Source: Collimonas arenae (lineage in GTDB: Bacteria; Pseudomonadota; Gammaproteobacteria; Burkholderiales; Burkholderiaceae_D). Taken from it: a DNA stretch of 64,000 bases. Under the pieces are notes generated by a model. It was not told where the DNA came from, did no database searches, and saw nothing but the letters and a program-made list of their open reading frames with translations. The stretch lies in assembly GCF_000786695.1 (NCBI RefSeq), contig NZ_CP009962.1, positions 4,712,001-4,776,000 on the forward strand. Reading direction: 5' to 3'. Below, piece after piece: positions 35,770 through 44,957 of this stretch. Numbering within the stretch: the first letter of the stretch is position 1; every line of letters starts with the position of its first letter. Both the position numbers and the translations under genes were made by a program.

Positions 35770-35843
35770 GCGGGTGTAGTTCAATGGTAGAACGAAAGCT
35801 TCCCAAGCTTTAGACGAGGGTTCGATCCCCTCTACCCGCTCCA
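35770..35843 (+). tRNA. tRNA-Gly (anticodon CCC)
   Basis: 74 nt including encoded CCA. Acceptor stem GCGGGTG/TACCCGC (one G-U), D arm GTTC...GAAC, anticodon stem AAAGC/GCTTT with loop TTCCCAA (anticodon CCC at 35802-35804), and T arm with GGGTTCGATCCCC. Discriminator base T. All arms pair. Confidence 0.97.
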
Positions 35844-35976
35844 GGCCAGCGTTGGCACCCGTTATCCGAGGGTGCCATTTGTATTTTTGAGGCTTGCATT
35901 TGTCTGGCGTTACAATGGCGTTGCCTGCTTGGGCACACCAGCGCTTGCTTCGCTTCACCCTAACCGTCTATTGAGC

Positions 35977-36684
35977 ATGTCAGAAAACAAATCCGGCAAA
36001 CCCCTTTTTTACGATCCGACCGAACACCGGATCCGCAGCTTTGTCACGCGCGCCGGGCGCTTGTCGACGGCGCAGGCGCGTGCTATCGAGGAACTGGGGC
36101 CGCGTTTTCTGGTCCCATATGATAAGGCTGTGGTCGATCTTGACCAGGTTTTTGAGCGCAGTGCGCCGACTATCCTGGAAATCGGTTTCGGCATGGGCGA
36201 GACGTCGGCCAAGATTGCTGCGGGCATGCCTGAGAAGAATTTCGTCGGTGTTGAGGTGCATACGCCGGGCGTCGGCAGCTTGCTGAAGCTGATCGGCGAG
36301 CAGCAACTGAGCAATATGCGCCTGATCCAGCATGATGCGGTGGAAGTGCTGACCAACATGATCGCGCCGGGGGCGCTGGCTGGCGCGCATGTGTTCTTTC
36401 CGGATCCTTGGCACAAGGCGCGGCATAACAAACGCCGCTTGCTGCAGGGGCCGCTGGTCAGCTTGCTGGCTTCGCGGATTGCGCCGGGCGGTTATCTGCA
36501 TTGCGCCACCGACTGGCAAGAGTACGCTGAACAGATGCTGGAAGTGCTGAGCGCTGAACCGCAATTGAAGAATACCGCGGCTACTTATGCGGAACGGCCG
36601 GATTATCGGCCGGTGACCAAGTTCGAAAACCGCGGTTTGCGTCTCGGACATGGCGTCTGGGATCTGGTATTTACACGCGTTTGA
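35977..36684 (+). CDS. trmB: tRNA (guanine-N7-)-methyltransferase
   Basis: 235 residues from the ATG at 35977, which starts the family N-terminus ([11 protein letters not shown]...[17 protein letters not shown]). The SAM-binding motif is LEIGFGMGE, followed by [13 protein letters not shown] and the TrmB signature [16 protein letters not shown]. The enzyme makes m7G46 in tRNA variable loops. A longer in-frame start exists upstream but runs into the region after the tRNA. It follows the tRNA-Gly gene and precedes a small secreted protein gene on the same strand. Confidence 0.96.
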   Translation: MSENKSGKPLFYDPTEHRIRSFVTRAGRLSTAQARAIEELGPRFLVPYDKAVVDLDQVFERSAPTILEIGFGMGETSAKIAAGMPEKNFVGVEVHTPGVGSLLKLIGEQQLSNMRLIQHDAVEVLTNMIAPGALAGAHVFFPDPWHKARHNKRRLLQGPLVSLLASRIAPGGYLHCATDWQEYAEQMLEVLSAEPQLKNTAATYAERPDYRPVTKFENRGLRLGHGVWDLVFTRV

Positions 36685-36726
36685 GTTTCGCGCGTTTGCG
36701 TTTTATTGCCATAGGAAGTCTGCAGC

Positions 36727-37263
36727 ATGTTGATCATCCGACCTTTCCCCCGCACCGATAACCGGCTTACCCGGTTTGCCGCCTCGGCGGCGCTGCTTGC
36801 CCTGTGTCATTTTTCAGTTGCGCAGGCGGGGGAGCAAGCAACTCCGCTGCCGCCTGGAACAATCACGGTTGAGGATACCCATTATCCCAAGGCGCCGCTT
36901 CCTTACGGCAAGTCCTCAGCCGAAGACATGGTCAATACCGCCAAACGCAATGTCGGCCAGATCGACCGCGAATTGCGCAAGGATACGCCTCCCAGCGAGC
37001 CCACTGCTGCTGCGACGGCGTTGAACAAGCAGCAGATACTGGAAAAAGGCCTGGCGCCCGAGGTTGCGCCGAAAGAGCCTGCCAGGCCGGGCGAAACCAC
37101 CATGGAAGACATTACGCGGCCGGATGGCCTGCGGGTGACCAAGGTGACCGGGCCGAACGGCACCTATTGCGTGACGCAGATTTCGGTCGGCAACACCAAG
37201 GGCGAAGACATCATCCAGCGCGGCGCTATTTCGCGCACGACCAGTTGCGGATCGGGGTTTTGA
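36727..37263 (+). CDS. Secreted protein, unknown (178 aa)
   Basis: 178 residues with AGGAAG upstream of the ATG and a Sec signal peptide (FAASAALLALCHFSVAQA). The mature protein is Pro/Ala/Glu-rich in the middle (EKGLAPEVAPKEPARPGETTMEDI). The C-terminal domain (RVTKVTGPNGTYCVTQISVGNTKGEDIIQRG) contains two cysteines that could form a disulfide. No family recognised. It lies 42 bases after trmB and may be read through from it. Confidence 0.7.
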   Translation: MLIIRPFPRTDNRLTRFAASAALLALCHFSVAQAGEQATPLPPGTITVEDTHYPKAPLPYGKSSAEDMVNTAKRNVGQIDRELRKDTPPSEPTAAATALNKQQILEKGLAPEVAPKEPARPGETTMEDITRPDGLRVTKVTGPNGTYCVTQISVGNTKGEDIIQRGAISRTTSCGSGF

Positions 37264-37344
37264 TTTGATTGCGCCTGGATAATCATTTATTCAGAAAGCG
37301 CAGCAAAACGGCTATAGATAGCCATCATTCGGTACAATCTGTGG

Positions 37345-38340
37345 ATGTTGTCCGAATTCGACCTTATTTCCCGCTACTTTACGCGTCCCGCACGCAGCAA
37401 TATCGCGCATATTGCTCTCGGCGTCGGCGACGACTGCGCATTGTTGACGCCTACGGCCGGCATGCAGCTGGCCATTTCCACCGATATGCTGGTGGAAGGG
37501 CGGCATTTTTTTCCGGATACCGATGCGTTTGCGCTGGGCCACAAATGCCTGGCGGTCAATCTCTCCGATTTGGCAGCGATGGGCGCGCGTCCGCTGGCGT
37601 TTACGCTGGCGCTGGCGTTGCCTGCAGCACGTGAGGAATGGCTGGCGCCGTTTTCCAGCGGTTTGCTGGCGCTGGCCGACGCCCATCACTGCGAGCTGAT
37701 CGGCGGCGACACCACCAAGGGGCCGTTGAATATCTGCATTACCGTTTTCGGTGAAACCGCGCCGGGCCAGGCTTTGCGCCGCGATGCAGCGCAGGCGGGA
37801 GATGACATCTGGGTCTCGGGTACGCTGGGCGATGCGCGGCTGGCGCTGGCGGTCTATCGCAACGAACTTGCCGGGCAGTTGAATGCCGATCTGCAGCTCG
37901 GCAGCGAGAATTTCTTGCTGGCGGCTGCGCGCATGCATCAGCCAACGCCGCGGGTTGCACTGGGTCTGACTTTGCGCGGGATTGCGCGTGCCGCCATCGA
38001 CATTTCCGATGGCCTGGTTGGTGATCTCGGCCACATCCTGGCGCGCTCTGGCGTCGGCGCTACGCTGGCGGTGGACAGCCTGCCGGCCGGCACGATATTG
38101 AGCCAGCAAAACCTAGACATCCGACGCCATTTCACGCTGGCCGGCGGCGACGACTACGAACTCTGTTTTACCGCTGCAGCGAGCCAGCGCGACGCCGTAC
38201 TGGCCGCAGCTCAGACGAGCGCCACTGCAGTGACGCGTATCGGCTGCATCGACGCCGCTCAGGGCCTGCGCTTGCTCGACGCACACAACGCGCCATTGAA
38301 TCTACAACTCAGCTCTTTCGATCACTTTCACACTTCATGA
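37345..38340 (+). CDS. thiL: Thiamine-monophosphate kinase
   Basis: 331 residues. Phosphorylates thiamine monophosphate to thiamine pyrophosphate, the last step of TPP synthesis. The N-terminal SEFDLISRYF motif, the metal-binding GVGDDCALL, the VNLSDLAAMGARPL block and GGDTTKGPLNICITVFG are all present, as is the IDISDGLVGDLGHIL segment. The length is normal. Its stop overlaps the pgpA start (ATGA), so the two are translationally coupled, a common order in betaproteobacteria. Confidence 0.95.
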   Translation: MLSEFDLISRYFTRPARSNIAHIALGVGDDCALLTPTAGMQLAISTDMLVEGRHFFPDTDAFALGHKCLAVNLSDLAAMGARPLAFTLALALPAAREEWLAPFSSGLLALADAHHCELIGGDTTKGPLNICITVFGETAPGQALRRDAAQAGDDIWVSGTLGDARLALAVYRNELAGQLNADLQLGSENFLLAAARMHQPTPRVALGLTLRGIARAAIDISDGLVGDLGHILARSGVGATLAVDSLPAGTILSQQNLDIRRHFTLAGGDDYELCFTAAASQRDAVLAAAQTSATAVTRIGCIDAAQGLRLLDAHNAPLNLQLSSFDHFHTS

Positions 38341-38861
38341 CTACACCGGACAGCAACTCTTCTCAGCAACCCATCCGGCCTGGTCCGCGCTTCATGCTGT
38401 CGCATCCTGCCCATTTCATTGCACAAGGTTTCGGTAGCGGGTTGTCGCCCATCATGCCAGGCACCTTCGGCACCTTGTTTGGCTGGTTGTCATATGTGGT
38501 GATGACCACCCGCTGGCCGGAAATTTTCACGCCGCTGAACTGGCTGGTGATCATCGCTGCGGGTTTCGTGGTCGGCGTCTGGACTTGCCAGACCACCGGT
38601 CGTCATCTGCATGCCCCCGATCACGGCAGCATGGTGTGGGACGAGATCATCGCGTTCTGGCTGGTGCTGGTGGTGGTCACCCCTGCCAGCTTGCAGGCGC
38701 AGTTCGCCGCCTTCGTCGTGTTCCGGTTTTTCGACATGGTCAAGCCGCCGCCGATCAACTATTTCGACCGCCGTTTCAAGGGTGGCTTCGGCGTCATGTG
38801 GGATGACATTGTGGCAGCGTTTTATACCTTGCTGGCGATCGCTATGTGGCGCTTGGTCTAA
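38337..38861 (+). CDS. pgpA: Phosphatidylglycerophosphatase A
   Basis: 174 residues with membrane segments. Conserved GFGSGLSPIMPGTFGTLFGW near the N-terminus, HAPDHGSMVWDEIIAFWLVL in the middle and FRFFDMVKPPPINYFDRRFKGGFGVMWDDIVAAFY near the end: the PgpA signature, with catalytic Asp/Glu/His residues. It removes phosphate from phosphatidylglycerophosphate in the inner membrane. Overlaps thiL by four bases. Confidence 0.95.
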   Translation: MTTPDSNSSQQPIRPGPRFMLSHPAHFIAQGFGSGLSPIMPGTFGTLFGWLSYVVMTTRWPEIFTPLNWLVIIAAGFVVGVWTCQTTGRHLHAPDHGSMVWDEIIAFWLVLVVVTPASLQAQFAAFVVFRFFDMVKPPPINYFDRRFKGGFGVMWDDIVAAFYTLLAIAMWRLV

Positions 38862-38938
38862 GGACGCGATTGCATCCGTCCGCAACAAGTGGCAGTATGT
38901 ACTGACCCATCGGCAGAACAGAAAACAGGAGTTGCGAC

Positions 38939-39442
38939 ATGAACACCGCGCTTGAAGACAACACCGAACAAATTACTGATCTGGCAGCACAAGTCGGCCG
39001 CGCGTTACAAGCCAAGGGCTGGTTTCTCTCCACTGCCGAGTCCTGCACCGGCGGCGGCGTATCGCAGGCGATTACAGAAATCGCCGGCTCTTCGGAATGG
39101 TTTGATTGCGGCTTCGTGACTTACTCGAACGCCTCCAAGACAGAATTGCTGGATATCCCGGAAGCCGAAATTGCGCAACATGGTACGGTCAGCGAAGAAA
39201 TCGCCGCCGCCATGGCGGAAGGCGCGCTGGCCAACAGCAATGCCGATGTCACCGTCTCTACTACCGGCATTGCCGGCCCCGGCGGCGCGGTGCCGGGCAA
39301 GCCGGTTGGCACTGTCTGCTTCGGCTGGTCAGTGGGTCATCACACCCATACCGAGCGGCTGGTGTTTGCCGGCGATCGCCGTGCGGTGCGTGAACAGACT
39401 GTCATCCACGCACTGCAAGGCTTGTTGAAATTCCTGAAGTAA
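38939..39442 (+). CDS. pncC: Nicotinamide-nucleotide amidase (CinA C-terminal family)
   Basis: 167 residues, the stand-alone CinA C-domain. Motifs TAESCTGGGVSQAITEIAGSSEWFDCGFVTYSN, GTVSEEIAAAMAEGAL and STTGIAGPGG are characteristic. It converts nicotinamide mononucleotide to nicotinate mononucleotide, recycling the product of NAD-dependent DNA ligase. AGGAG precedes the ATG. Third gene of the thiL-pgpA-pncC cluster; convergent with pyrF. Confidence 0.93.
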   Translation: MNTALEDNTEQITDLAAQVGRALQAKGWFLSTAESCTGGGVSQAITEIAGSSEWFDCGFVTYSNASKTELLDIPEAEIAQHGTVSEEIAAAMAEGALANSNADVTVSTTGIAGPGGAVPGKPVGTVCFGWSVGHHTHTERLVFAGDRRAVREQTVIHALQGLLKFLK

Positions 39443-39459
39443 CTTGATCCGGTAACCGG

Positions 39460-40293
39460 TCAGCCGCGGAAGCGATTGATTGCGTCGCGGGTTTCTTCTG
39501 CGACACGTTTGGCTGCCTGTGCGAAGTTTTCGCCGGCATCGTGATCAGGCTTGGCGTACAGGATGGCGCGCGACGAGTTGATCATCATACCCATGCCATT
39601 TGCGGTCTTGCCTGCATTCACGGTCGCCTCGATATCCCCACCCTGAGCGCCGACACCCGGCACCAGCAGCGGCATATCGCCGATGATACTGCGCACTTGC
39701 GCCAGTTCCTGCGGGAAAGTCGCTCCCACCACCAGGCCGCACTGGCCATTGGTATTCCATTTTTCAGCGACCAGCCGGGCGACGTGCTGATAGAGCGGCA
39801 CGCCGTCCACCGTCAGGAATTGCAAATCGGAACCGCCGGCGTTGGAGGTGCGGCACAGCACGATGGCGCCGCGGTCTTTCCATTCCAGATAAGGCGCCAC
39901 CGAATCGAAGCCCATGTAAGGGCTGACGGTGACCGCGTCGGCGCCGTAGCGCTCGAATGCTTCACGCGCGTATTGCTCGGCGGTAGCGCCGATGTCGCCG
40001 CGCTTGGCGTCCATCACGATCGGGATACTCGGATGGTTTTCGCGCAGATAGGCACAGATCGCTTCTAGCTGGTCTTCCGCGCGCATGGCCGAAAAATAGG
40101 CGATTTGCGGTTTGAAGGCGCAGGCGGTAGCTGCGGTGGCGTCTATGATTTCCTTACAGAAAGTGTAGATGGCGTCCGGCTGCTGCTGCAGATGTGCTGG
40201 AAATTTGGCAATATCGGGATCCAGGCCGACGCACAGCAAGGAATTGTTGGTGCGCCAGGCGGCGGATAATTTTTCGATAAAAGTCACGATCAA
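39460..40293 (-). CDS. pyrF: Orotidine-5'-phosphate decarboxylase (type 2)
   Basis: 277 residues, the longer betaproteobacterial/mycobacterial form. [14 protein letters not shown] and the catalytic DAKRGDIG are present, with [13 protein letters not shown] at the N-terminus and the phosphate-binding [11 protein letters not shown] near the C-terminus. It forms UMP from OMP in pyrimidine synthesis. Monocistronic; convergent with pncC. Confidence 0.96.
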   Translation of the reverse strand: MIVTFIEKLSAAWRTNNSLLCVGLDPDIAKFPAHLQQQPDAIYTFCKEIIDATAATACAFKPQIAYFSAMRAEDQLEAICAYLRENHPSIPIVMDAKRGDIGATAEQYAREAFERYGADAVTVSPYMGFDSVAPYLEWKDRGAIVLCRTSNAGGSDLQFLTVDGVPLYQHVARLVAEKWNTNGQCGLVVGATFPQELAQVRSIIGDMPLLVPGVGAQGGDIEATVNAGKTANGMGMMINSSRAILYAKPDHDAGENFAQAAKRVAEETRDAINRFRG

Positions 40294-40461
40294 GCCTCAA
40301 TAATGCGAACCCCACATTGTAAATCCAAAATACCCGGGATTAACTGGCAGACAAGCCGATAAGCTTTGGATTTACATTCTTTCTCCGTGATTTAACACTT
40401 GAGCAGCCTGCGATAGTTTGCTAACGTGCCTTATTATTGTTTCTTTTATCAGGGATATTCC

Positions 40462-41061
40462 ATGAAAACTTTCTTTAAATGGCTGGCAATTGCCGTCATC
40501 GCCTCCCTTCTCAGCGCTTGCGGCTATAACGATTTCCAGGCCAAGGATGAGGCCGTGAAGGCCGCCTGGGGCGAAGTCGTCAACCAATACCAAGGCCGCG
40601 CCGACCTGGTGCCGAAGATCGCCCAGATCGTGAAAGCCTACGCCGTCCATGAAGAAAGCACCTTTGAAGCGGTCACCAAGGCGCGCTCCGCCGCCACCAG
40701 TTTTCAGATCACGCCGGAAGTGCTGAACGATCCGGCTGCGTTCGAGAAATTCCAGCAGGTGCAGGGCCAGTTGTCGTCGGCCTTGTCGCGCCTGATGGCG
40801 GTATCGGAGAATTATCCGCAACTGAAGGCGGATGGCCTGTACCGCGATGCGCAATCGCAACTGGAAGGAATCGAAAACCGTATCAAGGTGGCGCGTAACC
40901 GCTACATCGTTGCGGTGCAGGACTACAACGTGCTGACGCGCAGCTTTCCAACCAACCTGACCGCCATGGCGATGAGCTACAAGGTCAAGCCATCGTTCAC
41001 GGTGGACAACGAAAAGGCGATCTCGACCTCGCCCGACGTTGATTTCGGCGGCAAAAAATAA
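40462..41061 (+). CDS. LemA family lipoprotein
   Basis: 199 residues from the ATG at 40462. The N-terminus (MKTFFKWLAIAVIASLLSAC) is a lipoprotein signal with lipobox LSAC. The rest is the LemA helical domain: NDFQAKDEAVKAAWGEVVNQYQGRADLVPKI, VTKARSAATSF, LSRLMAVSENYPQLKAD and NRYIVAVQDYNVLTRSFPTNL. LemA proteins are membrane-associated helical-bundle proteins of unclear function, usually linked with TPM-domain genes, as here: the stop overlaps the next start. Confidence 0.9.
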   Translation: MKTFFKWLAIAVIASLLSACGYNDFQAKDEAVKAAWGEVVNQYQGRADLVPKIAQIVKAYAVHEESTFEAVTKARSAATSFQITPEVLNDPAAFEKFQQVQGQLSSALSRLMAVSENYPQLKADGLYRDAQSQLEGIENRIKVARNRYIVAVQDYNVLTRSFPTNLTAMAMSYKVKPSFTVDNEKAISTSPDVDFGGKK

Positions 41062-41921
41062 TGTCGCGTAGCGCATGCCGCGCACCGGTGCTGGCCTTGT
41101 GGCTGGCGCTGCTGAGCCTGCTGTCCATCCTCGCCCTGCCTGCCGCTGCCCAAACCATGGCGGCGCAGGTTGCGGTGCCGCCGCTGCAATCGCATGTCAC
41201 CGACCTGGTGGGCATGCTGCAGCCAGACCAGCGTACAGCCCTCGACAATACCCTGAGCGAGTATGAAACACGCACCGGCAGCCAGATCGCCATCCTGTTG
41301 CTCAGCAAGACCGAGCCGGAGGGCATCGAGGATTATGCAGTGCGTGTCGCCGATGCCTGGAAGCTTGGCCGCAAGGGTATCGACGATGGCGTTATCCTGC
41401 TGGTGGCCAAGGACAATCCGAAGGCCTTGCGGCGCATGATGATCCTCACCGGGCGCGGTGTTCAGGGCACCTTGACCGATGCCCAGTCCAAGCGGGTTTT
41501 GCAAGACATCATCGCACCGTATTTCTCCAAGGGCGATTTTTACGGCGGCCTGACAGCTGGCATCTCGGCCATCATGCCGCTGCTCGACCAGGAGAATTTT
41601 GCGCCGCCCAGCCGTAAAGCTGCACAGGCGCAAGAGCCCTCCTCCGACCTGCTCGGCGCTCTGGCGCCGCTGCTGTTCTTCGGTTTCATCATCCTGATCA
41701 CCATCATCTCCCGCGCACGCGGCGGCGGCGCCGGTTCCGGCCGTTCGCTCAACAGCAATGTCTGGGGTAACGCCGCCGGCGTCATCATCGGCAGCATCCT
41801 GAGCCAGGGCGGACGCGGCGGTGGCGGTTTTGGGGGTGGCGGAGGAAGTTTCGGTGGCGGTGGTGGTTTTTCCGGCGGCGGCGGTGGATTTGACGGCGGC
41901 GGCGCCTCGGGGGATTGGTGA
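41061..41921 (+). CDS. TPM-domain membrane protein (YgcG family)
   Basis: 286 residues. Signal peptide (ending PAAAQTMA), TPM domain about residues 40-185 (VTDLVGMLQPDQRTALDNTL, GSQIAILLLSKTEPEGIEDYAVRVADAWKLGRKG, DDGVILLVA, RRMMILTGRGVQGTLTD), one membrane segment about 200-225, and a glycine-rich tail ending GGGASGDW. TPM domains occur in envelope and photosystem repair proteins. It overlaps lemA by one base and the next gene by one base, forming a three-gene operon. Confidence 0.9.
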   Translation: MSRSACRAPVLALWLALLSLLSILALPAAAQTMAAQVAVPPLQSHVTDLVGMLQPDQRTALDNTLSEYETRTGSQIAILLLSKTEPEGIEDYAVRVADAWKLGRKGIDDGVILLVAKDNPKALRRMMILTGRGVQGTLTDAQSKRVLQDIIAPYFSKGDFYGGLTAGISAIMPLLDQENFAPPSRKAAQAQEPSSDLLGALAPLLFFGFIILITIISRARGGGAGSGRSLNSNVWGNAAGVIIGSILSQGGRGGGGFGGGGGSFGGGGGFSGGGGGFDGGGASGDW

Positions 41922-42421
41922 TGGGGACTTTACAACGACTCTGGCGTCATCTGACGACCACACAACGCAGCGCGCGGCGCGCTTTTCCGGCCGCAACGCT
42001 CAAAGCCATCCAGCACAAGATCGCAGAAGGCGAAGTGACGCACCGAGCAGAAGTGAAAATGATTGTGGAAGGATCGCTAAGCCTGCCTGCAGTGCTCAAT
42101 GGCGTCACTTCGCGCAACCGCGCCCATGAACTGTTTGCCCACTACCGTATCTGGGACACCGAAGAAAACGTCGGCGTCTTGCTCTATGTGAACCTGGCTG
42201 ACCATAAAGTCGAAATCATCGTCGACCGCGCCGTTGGCCGCGCCGTCAAGACCGCGGAATGGCAGGCAGTTTGCAAGACCATGACCAAAGAGTTCGCCAA
42301 CGGCGCCTTCCATGACAGCACGCTGGCAGCGTTGGAACAGATGAACGGCTATCTCACGCAGCACTTCCCGGACCAGGGCCGGAAAAAGAACGAGGTGTCG
42401 GACAAGCCGCTAGTCTTGTAA
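41921..42421 (+). CDS. TPM-domain protein, cytoplasmic-type
   Basis: 166 residues. TPM domain without a signal peptide (AIQHKIAEGEVTHRAEVKMIVEG, HELFAHYRIWDTEENVGVLLYVNLADHKVEIIVDRAVG, WQAVCKTMTKEFANGAFHDSTLAALEQM). The ATG at 41921 overlaps the stop of the preceding gene (TGATG). The protein is the short TPM member usually found third after LemA and YgcG. Confidence 0.88.
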   Translation: MGTLQRLWRHLTTTQRSARRAFPAATLKAIQHKIAEGEVTHRAEVKMIVEGSLSLPAVLNGVTSRNRAHELFAHYRIWDTEENVGVLLYVNLADHKVEIIVDRAVGRAVKTAEWQAVCKTMTKEFANGAFHDSTLAALEQMNGYLTQHFPDQGRKKNEVSDKPLVL

Positions 42422-42447
42422 CTTCATTGTAATTTCAACAAAACAAT

Positions 42448-42488
42448 GCGACTCTGACCCCAATTGTTTTATTGGGGGTCAGAGTCGC
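42448..42488. terminator. Strong inverted repeat between convergent genes
   Basis: Stem GCGACTCTGACCCCAAT against its complement with one bulged G and a 6-base loop (TGTTTT). It lies between the end of the TPM operon and the end of dacB on the other strand, so it probably acts as a two-way terminator or belongs to a palindromic intergenic repeat family. Confidence 0.75.
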
Positions 42489-42504
42489 TTTGATTCCATC
42501 ATGT

Positions 42505-43932
42505 TCAGCCGTTTTCGTACACCCATTGCAACAGGACGTCTTGTGCCGCTTGTCCCCTGCCGGCATTGGGATGATTGATCAGGCAGACTACCGCATAGTA
42601 TTTTCCCGAAGCAGCCAGCACATAACCGGCGATCGCGCGGACGTCGTTCAGGGTACCGGTCTTGACGTGGGCCTGGCCGGCCACGCTTTGGTCTTTCAGG
42701 CGTTTGCGCATGGTGCCGTCGTAGCCGACGAGCGGCATCGAAGAGACGAACTCCGGCATGACCGGCGACTGAAAAGCGGCGGCCATCATGCGGCCCATGG
42801 TCTGCGCTGAAATCTTTTCGTTGCGCGACAATCCCGAGCCGTTTTCGATCACCAGGCCGCTGGCGTCTATGCCCTTGTTTGCTAGCCAGGTCTGGATGGC
42901 GCGGGCGCCGCGCTCCGGTGTCGCCGGCAGTTTCAGGATGTCTGCGGCAATCGTCAGCAGCACCTGGCGCGCCATGACGTTGTTGCTGTATTTGTTGATA
43001 TCGCGGATCACTTCCGGCAAGGTGACCGAACTCCATTCAGTGATCAGACGTGCGCCGGGCGGCGTGCTGCCATTTTTGACGCTGCCGCTGAACGTGCCGC
43101 CGAGATCGGTCCACATCTGCCGGAACACGGCGCCAAAGTACTGGGTGGAGTTCATCTTGTAGGGATTCACGTACCAGGTCTTTTCGCCGCAGGAGGCAGG
43201 CAGCACGCCGTTGAAACTGGCGCCATCGGCATCGACCGAGGCTTGCAGCTTGCCTTGCCAGTCGTCGCAACTACCCTGCCCCAGGCGCGGCGGCTTGACC
43301 GGATAACCGCTCATCGGCGGATCGAGGACGACACTGACCTGCCTCTTGTCGGGATCCGGGACAAACTGGAAAGTCAGCGCCTTGTAGTTCAGCAGCAAGG
43401 CGTCGGGGCCGACGTTATACGGTTTCATCGGGTCGCCGTCGAATTCGGAAGGGTCGTAGGCGGTTTCATCGAAGCTGCTGCGATCCAGCACGATATTGCC
43501 GCGGATATCGCGGATACCTTTGGCGCGAATCTGACGCAGGAACAGCCAGAAATTTTCCTGCACCAGCTTGGGGTCGCCATTACCCTTGAAAATCAAATCG
43601 CCCTGCAAGACATTGCCGACCTGGCTGCCGTCGGCATAGGCCTGGGTTTTCCAGCGATAGGCCGGGCCCAGCAACTCCAGCGCGGCGTCGGTGGTGACCA
43701 GCTTCATGGTCGACGCCGGATTGAACGGCACGGCGGCGTTCGACGACGCCAGCACTTTGCCGGTGCCATCGACTTCCTGCACATACACGCCGACGCCCTG
43801 GGCCGGGATGCCTGCAATCTGCAGGGCTTTGCTAAATGGTGCGGGAACGGAAGAGGAGGATTCTTGCGCCTGAACGCTGACCAACAGGAAGGAAGATGAA
43901 ACCAACAGACTTATCGCGAAGATTTTTTTCAA
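42505..43932 (-). CDS. dacB: D-alanyl-D-alanine carboxypeptidase/endopeptidase (PBP4 type)
   Basis: 475 residues with signal peptide (ending SVQAQ). Peptidase S13 family motifs: SxxK as STMK in NPASTMKLVTTDAAL, SxN as SNN in INKYSNNVMARQVL, and KTG in VKTGTLNDVRAIAGYV. It cleaves D-Ala peptide bonds and cross-links in periplasmic peptidoglycan. Monocistronic and convergent with the TPM operon. Confidence 0.94.
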   Translation of the reverse strand: MKKIFAISLLVSSSFLLVSVQAQESSSSVPAPFSKALQIAGIPAQGVGVYVQEVDGTGKVLASSNAAVPFNPASTMKLVTTDAALELLGPAYRWKTQAYADGSQVGNVLQGDLIFKGNGDPKLVQENFWLFLRQIRAKGIRDIRGNIVLDRSSFDETAYDPSEFDGDPMKPYNVGPDALLLNYKALTFQFVPDPDKRQVSVVLDPPMSGYPVKPPRLGQGSCDDWQGKLQASVDADGASFNGVLPASCGEKTWYVNPYKMNSTQYFGAVFRQMWTDLGGTFSGSVKNGSTPPGARLITEWSSVTLPEVIRDINKYSNNVMARQVLLTIAADILKLPATPERGARAIQTWLANKGIDASGLVIENGSGLSRNEKISAQTMGRMMAAAFQSPVMPEFVSSMPLVGYDGTMRKRLKDQSVAGQAHVKTGTLNDVRAIAGYVLAASGKYYAVVCLINHPNAGRGQAAQDVLLQWVYENG

Positions 43933-44118
43933 GTGAGCACCGGTGAAAAAGAAAGATTGCGAGGGATTATCCCACGCGATCAGCCGATGCTTTCACTTGT
44001 TGCTAGCGCTAGCTTTGAAATAACACGGATCACCTAACCGTACGGCAGAAAAAAACCAGGCCGCGACAGGACGTCGCTAACGTCCCGCTGTCCCGCTATC
44101 TGCGACAGCACTGCCACG

Positions 44119-44301
44119 TTAAAGCAGAGCTGGAATGGCCTCTAAAATGATCAAGGCCAGCAAGGCACCGCATACCACGCCAATGCCGCGCAAGGTGCGG
44201 CGAGCCCACTTTGATGCAACCGGCACTTCACCACACAAGATCAGCCCGGCAACCGCCATTGGCACGAAGAACAGCAGGTTGTCCATAATCAGTTTGACCA
44301 T
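44119..44301 (-). CDS. Small membrane protein (60 aa), unknown
   Basis: 60 residues with two hydrophobic segments (LLFFVPMAVAGLILC and IGVVCGALLALIILEAIPALL) and a basic loop WARRTLRG. An AAGGAGACG ribosome binding site precedes the ATG. It is likely a real small inner-membrane protein; no family recognised. Confidence 0.65.
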   Translation of the reverse strand: MVKLIMDNLLFFVPMAVAGLILCGEVPVASKWARRTLRGIGVVCGALLALIILEAIPALL

Positions 44302-44957
44302 GATCGTCTCCTTGGCTTAGTTGTAATTTCAGTATAGGTTTGGCATGCCTGAAAGCAAGGCGAAATAATGGAATGACAACACTATAAATCAATAGAAACC
44401 CGGGAAAAAACGAGAACAACAAACCCTCTGCTGTCCTGCACAATTGTCCCGCACAATTTTCTTGACCACCATCAACTGCGCGGCTACTATCCACCAGTCT
44501 AAATTTTATGGAGCCCCTTTAATGGGCACTTGTTCGAGTGACAGTTGTTGCCAGACCCGTTCTGGCATCGCCTCGGCAAGATAACGCAGGATTCCCCTGC
44601 CGTCATCTCGCCAGCGGCGGATGATGGTTTCCCCCAATGCCGGGCGCATTTTCCGGCATTTCGTGTTCCACCACCTGATCTTGTTATGCAAAGTTGCGCA
44701 GCCGAATTACATCGGCCGCATGCTTGGCTAATCCCGTTCCGCCGTCGCGGGCCGGGTAATCGAATAGCGTGTCTGTACCCGGGCTCTTGATATTGTCATC
44801 AAGATGTCACCGATCGAATTTACAGTCTGTGCCGCACTGAGTGCTTTTTTGACCTTTTGCGACGATGTTGTCATCCATATGGATTGCAAATCGTTAACAT
44901 AAAGTTAAAACGCGCCCAGGTAGCCACACCCTGATCGACGACAGCCGACCGTACTGC
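44302..44957. other. Intergenic, mgtA upstream region; possible short leader frame
   Basis: About 650 bases between two divergent genes. The last 150 bases before mgtA contain a 32-codon frame (44804-44902, MSPIEFTVCAAL...) with several Cys and Asp, ending 56 bases before mgtA. It lacks a convincing ribosome binding site. In enterobacteria mgtA leaders sense magnesium or proline through such short frames, so it is noted, not called. Nothing else supported. Confidence 0.35.

Noticed and set aside
44506..44691. 61-residue minus-strand frame (MHNKIRWWNTKC...)
   Set aside because: No ribosome binding site and no related protein pattern; it may be a remnant, but there is too little support.
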